Shown: piece after piece, positions 24,201 through 36,500 of the stretch
Layout: the number at the start of each line of letters is the position of its first letter
How positions within the stretch are numbered: position 1 is the stretch's first letter
NCBI GenBank assembly: GCA_949987705.1
Contig: OX465284.1
Location: 114,249,163 to 114,313,162 of the forward strand
Reading direction: 5' to 3'
Source: Thereva unica
Lineage: Eukaryota > Arthropoda > Insecta > Diptera > Therevidae
DNA: 64,000 nucleotides
Made by a program: the position numbers and the translations under genes
The notes under the pieces: model-generated
What the model was told of the DNA's origin: nothing
The model's input: the letters and a program-made list of their open reading frames with translations, nothing else
Databases searched by the model: none

Positions 24201-24661
24201 TCGAGAGTTAAAGAACGCTGTCTTTTCACCAACATAGATCAAATCCGAGTTGAATGAAGTCGCGAAGGCACATCTGCTCTTGTTCTTGTGGTTTTTACAA
24301 TTGGCCAATTGGAGTTTGAACATGACAGTATATCCAAAAATCATTGTGACCCAAACAGGGCACAATTAGGAAGCCTTCGTTCCAAGACCGATCATACCTA
24401 GACTTCAGGCCACAGCTGTATGGGCAGTAGTCCTGTCTAACTAACCACTGCTTTCCTTGCACCATTTTAGAGGTTTTTGTAGCACAAAGCCACCTGAGCT
24501 GCAAAAAAAAAAAACAAATCTGATACTGATACAAAACCTGATAGTGATACTGAAATAGATTATACTCCTGAGTATGCTTAGTGGTCTTTATTCAACAGAG
24601 GAAACTTCCAGACTAAAAGCAACTTAGAGATAGTAAAAAATCATATCGTTAATCTAGAGCT
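21201..24661. other. No recognised gene
   Basis: Short ORFs without recognisable motifs. The stretch 21650-22740 is less AT-rich and lacks transposon signatures, so it could hold conserved non-coding DNA. The rest is AT-rich. Confidence 0.45.
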
Positions 24662-25061
24662 TCATGGTGCTAAGTGTTTGTTACATAAACACTTTACTCG
24701 ATACTTGAGTATCCTACATCTCTCTCTTTTCTTTCTTTCGGTGTTGTGAACCCCATGTGGATCCAGAAATCCAGAGGATCCAGTCCTGCTCATCCAACTT
24801 ATGATTCCAGTTGAAAAGAATCCTATAGGTTCGCCTGCGAATATCGCTTTTGTCAGTCCTGGCAATAATCGTCTCCCGGTATATGGAGCCAGAATTATTT
24901 TGTCGGTATTGATTTTCTGTTTCACCTGTAACCATCATGACAACATCGTCTGGGTAACATTGGGCAAGAAAATTTTGACTATTTAGAAGTGGAGATACGA
25001 CTCCCATTGGACATTCTTTTGGCGCAGTGCCTGCTAAAGACCCCTCAAAATGTGTCCCCAA
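24662..25061 (-). pseudogene. R1/LOA-like reverse-transcriptase relic
   Basis: The minus strand has GTAPKECPMGVVSPLL followed by LAQCYPDDVVMMVTGETENQ. Compare RGTPQGGVLSPLLW...CYADDVVIMVTG in R1/LOA RTs; the YADD box has become YPDD and internal bases are missing. The frame stays open for 115 codons (24714-25061), though homology past the YPDD box is weak. Confidence 0.6.
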
Positions 25062-25120
25062 TCTATAAACTAGACTAACTGTTGAAAATATTACTAATGT
25101 GTACTTCTTTTTACTTACAG

Positions 25121-25184
25121 ATCTCGTTTTATGAAGAAGAACTTATGTCAACGCAACAGTCATATTTCAAATATTTTTACAAAG
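25121..25184 (+). other. Candidate 64-nt exon
   Basis: Preceded by the acceptor acttctttttacttacag and followed by the donor AAAG|GTAAGA at 25185. It is open in the frame SFYEEELMSTQQSYFKYFYK. It adjoins an RT relic on the other strand, so chance or a transposon-borne exon is possible. Confidence 0.3.
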
Positions 25185-27075
25185 GTAAGATTCTGTTTTG
25201 CATCATTATTTTTCCTAATACTTCGATTCAGTCAATAGCATCAGCAATTGGTCGTGTCTTTCTACTATTTATACCAGTTTGTCTAAATCAGTCTCGTTTC
25301 CTGTTTCCTGAGATTGAGTGATCGAAGATCTACAGTTCAAAGATCAACGATCAATGTATATCGTCTTCTGGTACTTATGAACATTCTCAAAGACTAGTCG
25401 TGTTAAAGATGGTTTGTTGAGGTCGATGAATCAAATCTCCTAATCGTATGGTAGACTATTTCGCTGTTTGAAGCCAAGATCATTCGTTTAGCAGATCTGA
25501 TTCAATCACCCTAATGATGAGATTCGTGTTTATAGCGAAATGAGCATAGGTGACTGATTAGGGCTACGAATTTTTTGATCAACTAGAGTCTAAGTCATAC
25601 CAAAGTCCATATTATGATCGTGCTGCATCCAAGATTGAGTGGCCCAGCCGCGAGAAACGCATTTCTCCGTTCAATGCATTAAATTAATTCACGAAAGACC
25701 ACAGTGTTGTGACTCTTCGAATTTTGTCTGCCATAACGCCATCTGACTGTATAATCATACGTAAGCGAGATCGTTATTTGATAGACCTTTGATTTATAGT
25801 ATCATTTTTTTGGTCGTGTGATCCGTGGAACTCTCCGCAGCGAGATTACTCCATCTTAAACATCAAATTTTCATGTCATCAAAGTCGCAATATCCATATG
25901 TTTCTACTTGTGTACGGCATGCAAGCAGTGAGTCAATTCCTGTCCTGGGTTAGTGGACAGTTTGAAACTTATGGTTGGCCCAATACCTTACAATTCTAAG
26001 CGTGAGATTAACGAGGATCTGCGATGGAATGATCGCATATTCCAAATTGTAAAAAAAGTATCCCAATACTTGGTATTCTTCCATAGAGGCTCTTTTCAAA
26101 TACTCCTTCTATATTTCAGCGAGGCTTTCAAACAAAACCTTGGTGTGTATGAAATAGGGGCCCCAAATCGACCACGACAACGTTTGCTCCACGATTGATG
26201 GGCCCTTTGAGGGAACTACCATACGAAAGTAGCAGTACCAAACGTCACTTCCAAACTGTTTTATCCCTCGATCCTAGAAATCTCCAGTGTCTAGATCTGA
26301 GAATACTGTAGGATTTTTCTTGATCTTGACCTCTCCTATCGATTGGTGCTTCAGTTATTTTGGCAAAGCTGCAGTTGCCTGTAATCCACTATTTAGTCAG
26401 CCTATCCGATACACCGATCGAACACATTATTGTTTTTGTAAAAGGATAGAATTTTGGAGAAAGGACGATCATTGTTGTTTTTTTTACAAAGGCCTCCGTG
26501 ATGATGTTTTTCCTTCATTTGTTTGCTTGGAACGTTCAGCAAAATTTGGTCTAGCCCATAGACCATGTTTAATTTGGCAAACCAATATCTAACTTTGCGG
26601 TCAATACAAAAACAGAGAGCAGTATATTTATGTCAATGTACCTCTAGATAAACTCTTCGGGCTATGTCGGTTTATTCGTCGGTCGGTACCACTGGATCAA
26701 CTCTCCGTGGCTTGTCTATTTTGTTAGTCTGTATACCATACGATCAAGGATCCTTTGGTTCCGTCCAGTCATCAGGGAGAGGAATCAATTCTTCCACTGA
26801 CTGATTACGACTAGCTTTCGCAGGCATGCTCTGGCCTTTTATATTGGTGCCTTGCGGCGCCTCGATATTCTGTTTCGTATTATGTTTATAGCGGTTTTAT
26901 CTTTTTGTTAACAGCGGTGTCGCTATTGTGTATTTCGTTTACAGCGGTACTTGTTTCGCTAAACATTCTCTGTATCATGCTAAGGACTTTTCCCTCCATG
27001 TAGTACTCATTACAGTATCTTCTTTCTATAAGGTATACTTGTTCCCTCAAATTTTTGGCCGATAAAATAATTATA
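25185..27075. other. No recognised gene
   Basis: Unassigned DNA. An open plus-strand stretch of 101 codons at 26287-26592 has no recognisable domain. Confidence 0.45.
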
Positions 27076-27258
27076 GACCCCGCGCCATAAAAGAAGGGAA
27101 ATGAGCGCAAATTCACAGTTGTGATTGAGAGTGTAAATGAGCCGGTTATATACATTTCAAAATAGACAGAGTGACGTTGCTCGCCTTTGGGAACTTGAGA
27201 CCCGCACTTCGCATCGAAACAGCAATTTTGAGCTTCCCTTCTTTTATGGCGCGGGGTC
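27076..27258. mobile_element. TA-flanked MITE, copy 2 (183 bp)
   Basis: The left end gaccccgcgccataaaagaa is inverted at the right end (ttcttttatggcgcggggtc), and TA flanks both sides (27074-27075 and 27259-27260). It shares aaatgagccg, aatagacagagtgacgttgc and aattttgagcttccc with copy 1, so the family is real. TIRs match each other perfectly for about 29 bases. Confidence 0.78.
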
Positions 27259-28849
27259 TACTAAAAATTCTCTTCGATTTTCCTTACATTCTATTGGAGC
27301 CACGAAAGCTACGGACTTGATTGCAATCTCAACGACTACTTCTTACAAATCACGTCCTTTTAAAAAAACCCTTAAAGGACTTTTACCACTTAATTTATTA
27401 AAAAACTGCCATCCAGAGACATCCCAAAGATTTTAATCCTTAATTAATCCTTGAATACTTAAATTTTATCCAGTTTTATTATGAAAATTTCAATATAATC
27501 CTGGTGGAGATCTGCACGTACTTTATAGTATAAAACCTTTAATTTCGACACCAAATAAGTGCCCCGTAAATAAGTAAAATGTCCTTAGAAATCCCAGCAG
27601 AAATTCTTGCCCTAAAATATTAAGCGCCAGTGTGTGAGGTGTTCATGTGTGTTTTGTTTGTTACATAAAATATGAAAATGCCTGAACCCTCACACCCACA
27701 CTTTAATTTCTGTCTAAATGAAAAATTCAGGATGTGCCTCCTCCACCCACCCCCAAGGATACAACAAAACACAAGGATACAAAACGAATCATCTTGAAAA
27801 AAAAACTAGAAATTCAAGGAAATTAAATTCGCTCAAAATTCGAAAGGACTTGCAAGGATATTTGGCAGGATTTTTGTGTTAAGGACTATTTTAGTGTGTT
27901 TTGGTGCATTTTGACCACAAACTTATGTAATTTTCTCAGCTGCAATAACGACGGGATAGAGAAGGATCCTTGTGCTAAAAGGATATTAAAGCTTCAAATT
28001 AATTCAGTTTATCGAGGAAAATGGTGAATAAATATGTTAATATGTGTATGTGCATGTGTGTTCCTTCGTTTGCATGTGTTATAAGCAATGGAAACCTAGA
28101 GAATTATTGTGAATGCAAGAATTATATTCGGATTCGGAGGAGTCGTGTTACGACGACGTTGTGTGAATGTGGCGAGCAGAGATAGAACTAACCCGGGGAC
28201 GGGGTGCGGGCGGCGGCAGAGTTTTGATGATAATTTGAATATTTTAAGCCTTTCGGGGCGGAATCCGAGCTCTCCATTATGGGATTTATTTCATCGCATG
28301 AAACTCTGACAAGAGAGAGAGCGGCGCGGTTACTCCTCCTAACTTTGCTCAAAACGGATTTAATTTCTTATCTAATTCTGCGTTTTCGTTCTGAGTATAT
28401 TATTTGATATGTTGCACAAATGTTGTTTCATTCGTTGCTGCTCTGGCGGTGATGGTGATGGGGAAAGGGGTTGGGTTTAATCCAAATCGTATAAAATTAC
28501 ATTTAAATTTTGGGTAAATCATTTTGACTGTGAAGAGGTTAATCGCAGGGCTTCAAATTTTATTCAAAATTGCTTGTTTTGTTTAATATTCACAATTCTA
28601 TGAGAAATCAAATTTAAATTTAATTTTACTGCAATATTGTTCAATTTCCTTTCATTTTTCATTGTTTTACACTAAAAAGACAAAGGAGATCATAGTATTC
28701 TGAACGACACGGTTTCAATCGCAGTAGTGCCGGTGTACGTTCGTACAGTGTGGTAGGAGCTGAACTATCAGTAGGACAGTACAGTTTAGTGAGCTTAACC
28801 AATCACTGACTGGCGTAACACTGACGCTTCTTAGTCTCTCAGGACCGGC

Positions 28850-29340
28850 TTTTACTTAATAGCCCGATATTCTACTAACCACACCATTGGCAAGTCAATA
28901 ATATAAGCAAAGTCCAGGAGGAAGCTTAATTCAAAAATAGAGGGTCTAGAGGGTCCCCTGGAAGAGGAGGCTATTAGTCTTGCGTTTAAACTTTTAGATG
29001 TTACACGATGTCGGAAATACGGAATGTGGAAGATTGTTCCACAATCAAGTCGTTCCACTCATAAACACGAATCTATTGGCTGTGATGTGCACAATAAGGA
29101 GGACTGCAAGCTTTAAGAAGGGATCAAGCAGGCTAGTCTTGCGTTGAGAGGGAAATGGTGCCCGTTGGTGCTTAGATTTTTCAGTTCGTTAGAGGACCCG
29201 CGCCGTAGTATCTAATATTGGTAAAAAATTTCAAGATCTACTATATTCCTACGGTGGCTCAATGTATCTATACAGGAGGAAGCGACACTGTCTCCGATGA
29301 GCTCGAGAGCGCGATATTGCATCTTTCCCTGCAACGATAA
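28850..29340 (-). pseudogene. LINE-B relic, broken
   Basis: The minus strand shows the same landmarks as LINE-B in order: gagccaccgtaggaat (about 29260), a decayed middle, cgacttgattgtggaacaatct, ccacattccgtatttccgac, then a phrase like caagagtttaaacgcaaga. Stops and indels are common. No poly(A) tail is preserved. Confidence 0.65.
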
Positions 29341-29488
29341 GACGGCTTTCGAAGTACCTGGCCATATACATTAGTTGTATTCAAGTTAGAATGAAATACT
29401 TCTATATTAAAGCCCGCACCCACACCTTTTACAATTCCCTTTTCGTTCTTCCATGCGCGAGTTTCGTTTTTCAAAGCGGTCACCGCAC

Positions 29489-29558
29489 TTAGTACTAACA
29501 TCGTCCAATGCTGCTTGACTTGCATCGAACGAGAACTGGTCTATTGAATATACTAACT
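29489..29558 (-). repeat. Unclassified dispersed repeat, partial copy
   Basis: The minus strand matches the family from the cagtagac region through aagcagcattggacg. Only about 70 bases remain. It abuts a LINE-A relic. Confidence 0.6.
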
Positions 29559-30022
29559 AGCGGAAAAAGTTACTCTCGGACGGACTCTGTTTCGTTCGAC
29601 CACTTCCAGCTCTCTTCAGGATCTCCCACCTGCTGCACCCGCTGCTAACAGAGTTCTCCTCTACGTTATTCTGTCTCTTCCAGCTCGACGCATTCCTTGT
29701 AGGTTCCAGTCAGTGAAGGACCTGTGTTCTCGTTTTTACGCCGCAAGGTATTGCCAATTCAATTCCGTTTCCTTCGCCTGATTTTGTTATCTATAATTTC
29801 TTGGCCGAAACAGCATCATAGTTCTTCATTTGTGGTTCTATCGTGCCAGCGAATTTTAAGGACACGATCTAGACATCTGTTGATGAAATGTGGCATGATG
29901 TGATGAATTTGGTGGTTTTTCATGTTTCGCAACCGTTCAAAAAAATTGCCTTAACATTGTAGTTGAACAGCCGCAATTTGGTATTAGATGATATATCCGT
30001 CGATCTCCTATGCCACACTGTG
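29559..30022 (-). pseudogene. LINE-A relic (RT C-terminal domain), broken
   Basis: Read on the minus strand, this follows LINE-A from about 36290 to 36770: the caccaaattgtggctgttcaa region, tcttcatcaacagatg, caaatcaggcgaaggaaa, ttgcgacgc-like bases, the GGAGAAC block and aaacagagtccg. Stops, frameshifts and small deletions are frequent, so it is an old, dead copy. At its upstream edge it abuts an RT relic of another LINE family (30040-30420). Confidence 0.75.
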
Positions 30023-30039
30023 GAAAAAAACCCGATATG

Positions 30040-30420
30040 AAATTACGACATGCTCTGCCATTACTCGACTTATTGAAGGCATAGTAGTAACACAAAGTAT
30101 CATAGCCATCTAAGCTGTGAACTGGGTTCAGCGAGATCGACCAGATATCATTAATAAAGTTTAGAAAAAAGCACAGGTGACAGAAATGACCCTTGTGGCA
30201 CACCATCAGATATGGTTTGGGGTCTAAATTCGATGCATTCAATAATTCCTTGATTTAACGGCCAGAAAGGAAACTCAATCCAATCCAATAGTCTGCCGTT
30301 TGGTTAGCAAAGCGGAATATCATACCCGAGTCACAAGCTTTAGAGATATCTCAATGAAATAGACCAGGCTACACCAAAGCGATGTATACTTTTTGTGAGG
30401 TATTTTGTTAGACTGGCTGA
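30040..30420 (-). pseudogene. Jockey/CR1-like reverse-transcriptase relic
   Basis: On the minus strand, interrupted frames give VYFIEISLKLV and YSALLTK (motif A region, compare AVFFDIxKAFDxVWHxALLxKL). They are followed by ISDGVPQGSFLSPVLF and, after a frameshift, NFINDIWS (motif B and after). The YADD box has decayed. Possibly the RT core of LINE-B, whose 3' part occurs elsewhere in the window. Confidence 0.6.
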
Positions 30421-33400
30421 TGGGTATGATGAACTTTATCCCACACAAGGAGTTCGAAGTTGATCAGTCTGGAATTGCAACACCAGCTCCAATAAGCTGT
30501 TGCGCAATGAAACACAATCAAGTGACAGAAACATACAATGTCCTAAGTTAGAGTATCGCAAAACGCAAAATTTTAAAAATGACGGCAATAAAATCCTTCT
30601 GACAAAATAATTACAAGCCCGATACAAATCTGTTGCACTTAGTCTTTTCTTAAAGGAACTTTAATTGTTATTCAATCCATCGTAAAATCTTATTAAAACC
30701 CCTGAAAAAGAAAAGGAAAATACGCAGGATAATTGATCCTTGTTGTCCCGAACAGAAGAAACCTGTTCTTCCTGCGCTGCCATAGAAATTAAGAATTGAA
30801 GATTGTTTTTCCAATAAAAGTTGAGACGATTTTTCTCACGTTACCACAACACCAACCAAAGGCTCACTATCGTTTCTCTCCAATCGTTGCTTATCCTGCA
30901 GATGATGCTGTGGAGCTCCCAGCAGGTATTGTACCTTTTTCCTTTCTGTGTTTTATTTATTTATTTTTTGTTCGGAGAGGAAATTGCAGGACTCGGTTCA
31001 AAGAAGGAACAACATTTTTACAGGATAATTGATTTTATGGATCGAAGGTGAATCAATGCATCGGATGACCGCTTGATGTTTTGTTGCCAAGGCAGGAGGC
31101 ACGTGTGCCGTGTTTGCTCCTTTCTCCATGGTCTGATCTGAAAATGAAAGGTATTTCTCTTGTCTGTTCGCAACAAGCCAGCAAGCATTAAGGGAGGACA
31201 GGGCTAAGCTGAAAAGGAAATTGCTGACGGTCGACGTCTTCTTTTCTGTGTATAGCGGCGTGGTGGTGGCGGGTCTCGTTGGTGGGCGTGAAATGTTAAA
31301 AATCGATTCTTGGGCCGAGGAAAGTGTGTCATTGCCATCAATGTCTTCTCCACATACGCTCCATCATTTCTCGGGATTCCCAAGTCGGATGTTGTCGACG
31401 CAACCTCTCGAATATCGCATTTAAGTGAATGGTGTCGCACTGAGTGGTAGCTTGTTTTCCTTTGGGGTGGAAATCCCATCAATCAGGGAGTCCGCCCTCC
31501 GATTCTGATTCATACACCCCTTCTCGCCGTTCTCTGGCTGGCTCGCAGCTAGGACTAGGAGACTATATTTTTTCATGCTCGAATGGAGGTGGTTCGGCCC
31601 CACATTCTGCGCTGTGTCCGTAAAAAGATGAAATCATGACAAGACGACAAGAATTAAGACGTCAACCCTCGCCGGAGCTAGACAAGGCTCACGCAGCTCC
31701 AATAGGGATGACGGGCACACACAGGGAAAAATAGAGCCCTTTAATGGATATTGCTTACATAATAACGGCTGCTGCAATATTAATAAGACGCCAAGGAGTT
31801 GCGGCTACCCTGTTCGACACACTCTCTCTGAGTCACTCAAATGGAATATAAATGGCCGCGCTTCACTCGGGGCTTGCGGTCCTCCCTCAAGGAGATCGAA
31901 TGCATTTCCTTTGCGGAAGCCCCAGGGCCAGTGTAACTGCAGTAAAATGCTACCCAAATGATTTCTTGCCTCGAGACCTTCTCTTGGCGTGGGAAGCTGC
32001 CATCGGAGCAATGGAGCTTGCCTTGATGTTATATTTATGTAGGAAGTGAAGCCAATCTCGTTTCTTGCTTTTTTTGAAATTTGGGAATCACGAAAAAACA
32101 TTTCTAATTGAGTTGAAGTGGTTCTGGGGAGAGAGTTACACCCGGCCGCGTGGGTGGCGACATAAGCCACAAGACATGCTTTCAGATCTCATTCGATTTG
32201 AATTTAATCAAGTCTTATGTAACGTAGGTACCTTTTCGTTTCCGTGTCTACCTACGTCTCTTACGTATGTGGAATTATTGACGTTAAATATGCAGGAACA
32301 TAACGCAATTAGCAGGGTTTTTACTCAGCGTCGTAAAAAGCAAATTTTATTAATTTTAATTAGTCAAGTTTTGAGCATGCGTGGAAATGCTTAAAATTAA
32401 GGAAAAAATTAACACAGAAATTAAGATAGAAATTTTGTAGTTTCGAGATTTAGTGTGTGAGTTATGGCTTCATTTTATTATGAGCACGATCATAAAAATA
32501 TCGAAAGATGAATTGATAAGTGAGATTGATCAGAACGAAATATGCCGGGCTTACTTTCTCCAATATCTATGGACATCTGAATATCGATCTCATAACCTCT
32601 AAACAAAAAACACAAAATGATAATAGCCTTTTTTATTTGCTGTACTTTAATTAATACCAAATAAAAACAAATCACGTTTCTTGTGTCTCACGATTTTCAC
32701 TCTCAATTGTTGCAGCTGTATTCCAATTCGTCAGGTATGACTCTGCGGATTTTTTTGTTTAAGTTGAAAAGAAATGAAAATTTTTATCAGATGAATGCAA
32801 AAGTTGTGCAAGAAAGTGTCTTTTGGCAGGCCTCAGCGCGAATTAGGTTAATAATGGAGGTATGACCTGTGTTACAGCATCACTACGTAGTGGACAGATC
32901 ATAGGGAAAAAATAGTTACATAAGTTTTTTTTTTTTTTTTTTTTTTTTTTCGAAGTAAGAACGACTTGTGAGTGGTTATAATGTCGTATTACGTAAGATA
33001 CTTAAAATTAACTTAAGTCATTTATTACTGGGAAAAAATCGTGGAGGAATGAAAGACATTTATCTAGATTTCTATGAAGATAGCACGATCATGATGTAGT
33101 ACTTTCATTGGTTTAATAGTGGACAACGAAAAAACTCAGAGAATAGCTAACGATATTCCGTCAATATCTTCTCAAGAGAATTAATAAATCTTTTGTAAAT
33201 TTTGGTGAAAAAAAAAAATATATGAGTGTGCTTAAGACCACACTTTAGAAGTAAAACTTTTGTGCCCAACGGCTAGTAATATGCAATAGATATAGTGGAA
33301 AGTCTGTCGGATCTATAGTACGCTTGAGAAAATTCAGGCCAACGACAGATGCAGGAAGAATAGTGACGAATCTACTGACGGACTTGATACAAATACTATT

Positions 33401-33450
33401 TGAAAATATCAATATTTATGAATTCCTATTTATACATTAAAACCTAAAAG
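30421..33450. other. No recognised gene
   Basis: Unassigned DNA with several 60-120-codon ORFs on both strands (for example 31805-32170 minus), none with convincing motifs. It contains the T26 tract at 32925. Confidence 0.45.
32925..32950. repeat. T26 homopolymer
   Basis: Twenty-six T's in a row. This could be the poly(A) tail of a minus-strand retrotransposon lying to its right; no element was recognised there. Confidence 0.7.
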
Positions 33451-33519
33451 TAACCGAGTAAAAATAATTTTTATTGGCTAATTTTCTTAAAAGCATACAC
33501 GCGGTGCACCTAGTACAAG
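33451..33519 (+). mobile_element. Left half of an older TIR-element copy, split by LINE-A
   Basis: The sequence from 33451 (taaccgagtaaaaataattt) aligns with the left terminus of the 42.5-kb element (tacccgattaaaaataattt), followed by matching gg(c/t)taattttctta and gcacgcg-like bases. The LINE-A insertion then interrupts it. The old copy resumes at 36808 with divergent copies of the same CCGCCACAGG repeats. Confidence 0.65.
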
Positions 33520-36500
33520 GGGGCAAACGGCTAACAAAGACCTCGGAAAGTGGTGGTACCCGATTTGCCACCTCTGCCAAAACCCGAGAAAAGTCACTGC
33601 AGACAAACACCTAGCAGACCTGTTAGCAAGTCCTAATCCCACCTCCCCGCGGTGCCCCCTGGGGTACTTCTTCGGAAGGAGCTAACGGGAGACGGGCGAA
33701 TGGCGAACTCTCTGCGCCACAAAACAGAGTTTTAAATCGGTTGGGCTGAGGGTTAGCAACCCGCTCCCATAAAAAACACCATTGCTACGAATCGGCAAAC
33801 AATGCCTCGGAACCGGATGGACAACACGACGACGACCTTTGCTTTTCGAACAAGGACACGAATCGGATCATGGAATGTGAGAACACTGCTGGCTGAGGGA
33901 CGGCTGGATGAAGTCCTCAACGAGATGAATCGATATAAAATCAAGATCATGGGACTTAGCGAGACCAGATGGCCCGATGCGGGGGAACATATCTGCCCAA
34001 ATGGTGAGTCCTTTTTATATTCTGGGAGAAACGAAACTGAAAGCCGTAGGAGTGGCGTTGGTGTAATACTCACCAAAGAAGCCAGGTCCAGCCTCATTAG
34101 CTGGTCACCAGTTTCTGAAAGGATTATTACCGTGCGCCTGCGTACCAGACTAAGAAGTACTACGGTAGTCCAATGCTATGCTCCAACTGAGGACGCTGAA
34201 GATGACATCAAAGACGAGTTCTATTTGCGGCTGAATGAGGTTTTTCGCTCTATTCCAAGGGGAGACTTCATTGTATTAATGGGTGACTTAAACGCACAGA
34301 TCGGCCGTGACAACACCGGCCTTGAACAAACAATTGGAAATCAAGGTCTAAGCCAAGTTACCAATAACAATGGTGAGCTTTTCGTTGACTTCTGTAGCTC
34401 CCACCAACTTATGGTAGGTGGAACTTACTTTTGTCACAAGAAGATACACAAAGAGACCTGGGTATCGCCCGATGGTAGGACGAGAAATCAGATAGATCAT
34501 GTGGCCGTCAGCCGCAGATGGAGAACTATCCTTGAGGATGTCAGGAGTTTCAGGGGAGCAGACACTGGAAGCGACCACCATTTGGTTGTAGCAACTATTC
34601 GCCTTAAAATCGCCGCAATCAGAAACGTACAACGCGATGCTATAAACCGTAGACGATTCAACGTAGATCTTCTGCGGGAGAGCGTTAAAAAGCGGGAATT
34701 TGCTGGAAATCTACAACTAATACTAAACCAGCACAACGTTTCTGACGACACAAATATTGAAGAGCTGTGGAGTAGAACAAAGGGCGCAATATTGACGGCT
34801 GCGGAAACAAGCATCGGTTATGTCCAAAGAAACCAGCAACACTGGATCTCGGACACAACCTGGCAAAAAATAGAACGCAGGAGAGCCCTCAAAAATAAAG
34901 TAAACTCTACAAGCGACCCTGAAATACGTTATCAACTGGAACGGGAATACTCCCAATTACACCGGGAGGTAAAGAGAAGTGTCCGGCGTGATAAAAGGCA
35001 GCAGATAAATGAGCTCGCAGAAAAAGCGGAAAACGCGGCAAACACAGGCAACAGTAAGGTGCTGTACCAAATCACTAAACAGCTCTCGGGAAAGCACTCT
35101 ACTAAAAAGCATGCCGTTAAGAGTGCGGATGGAAGGCTGCTGTGCAGCGACGAGGAGCAGCTCCAAAGATGGAGAGATTACTTCTTCGCCGCCCTGAATG
35201 GTTCATTTACACAGGAACCTCAGGAAACCAGCAACAATGCACAGCCAATTCGAATCACCACCCGGGCCCCATCCAAGACGGAAATAGTAACCGCAATTCA
35301 TGCGATGGCCAATGGTAAAGCAGCTGGGAAAGATGGCATCCCGCCAGAATTGTTGAAAGCCGACTCAAGCCTCATAGCAGATGCGCTTCAGCCAATCCTG
35401 GAAATAGCATGGAACACCTGTACCTTTCCGGAGGATTGGACGGAAGGTATCATAGTCAAAATACCAAAAAAGGGGGACCTAACAATATGCGACAACTGGA
35501 GAGGCATCTGTTTACTATCTACTGTGGGCAAAATTTTGTCCCATATATTACTATCTAGGATAAGTGAGGCAGTAGACCGAACGCTTAGGAGGCAGCAGGC
35601 CGGATTCAGGAAGGGCCGCTCATGTATTGATCATATCAACACCTTACGAATAATAGTGGAGCAGTCTACTGAATTCCGATCCCCCCTTTACCTTGCTTTC
35701 GTAGATTATGAGAAAGCGTTCGACTCGGTCAATAGGAGCTTTATATGGCAGGCACTACGGCGACGTGGACTGCCTGATAAAATAATAGAATTGATAAAAG
35801 CCCTATATAACAATTCCAAATGCAGAGTTCTCCATAATGGAAAATTATCCGACAGCTTCGAGGTGAGCTCAGGAGTACGACAAGGATGCCTACTCTCGCC
35901 TTTACTATTTCTTATAGTAATAAATGACATCCTTGTCGGCGCTCTAGATAGTAGAACAGGCGGCATACAATGGGGTTTGTTAGACCGCCTTAAGGATCTC
36001 GACTACGCCGATGATATCTGTTTGCTGGCCCACAGACACCAGGACCTCAAAAACATGTTAAACAATTTAGCAACAGAAAGTAGTCCAGCAGGCTTAAGGC
36101 TAAATCCGACTAAAACTAAAGAAATGCGGATAAATGCAAACACCAACGAACGAACAGCGCTGAATAACCGTGACGTGGAACTGGTAAATAAATTCTGCTA
36201 CCTCGGTAGCATTATTACCGAAAATGGCGGGGCAGAAGAAGACGTCAGTTCCAGAATAAATAAAGCACGAGGCGCTTATGCATGCCTGTCCCACATATGG
36301 AGATCAACGGTGATTTCCACTAACACCAAATTGTGGCTGTTCAACTCCAACGTTAAGGCAGTTCTTTTGTATGGTTGCGAAACATGGAAAGTCACCCAAT
36401 TTATCACAGGGCGCCTACAAGTCTTCATCAACAGATGCCTTCGTCGTATCCTAAAAATCCGCTGGCAAGATAGAATTTCAAACGAAGAACTATGGCGCCG

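Noticed and set aside
26287..26592. 101-codon plus-strand ORF
   Set aside because: No domain, signal or splice context; length is within chance for this composition.
31204..32170. Cluster of ORFs of 60-121 codons on both strands
   Set aside because: No motifs, overlapping in both orientations, no splice or promoter support.
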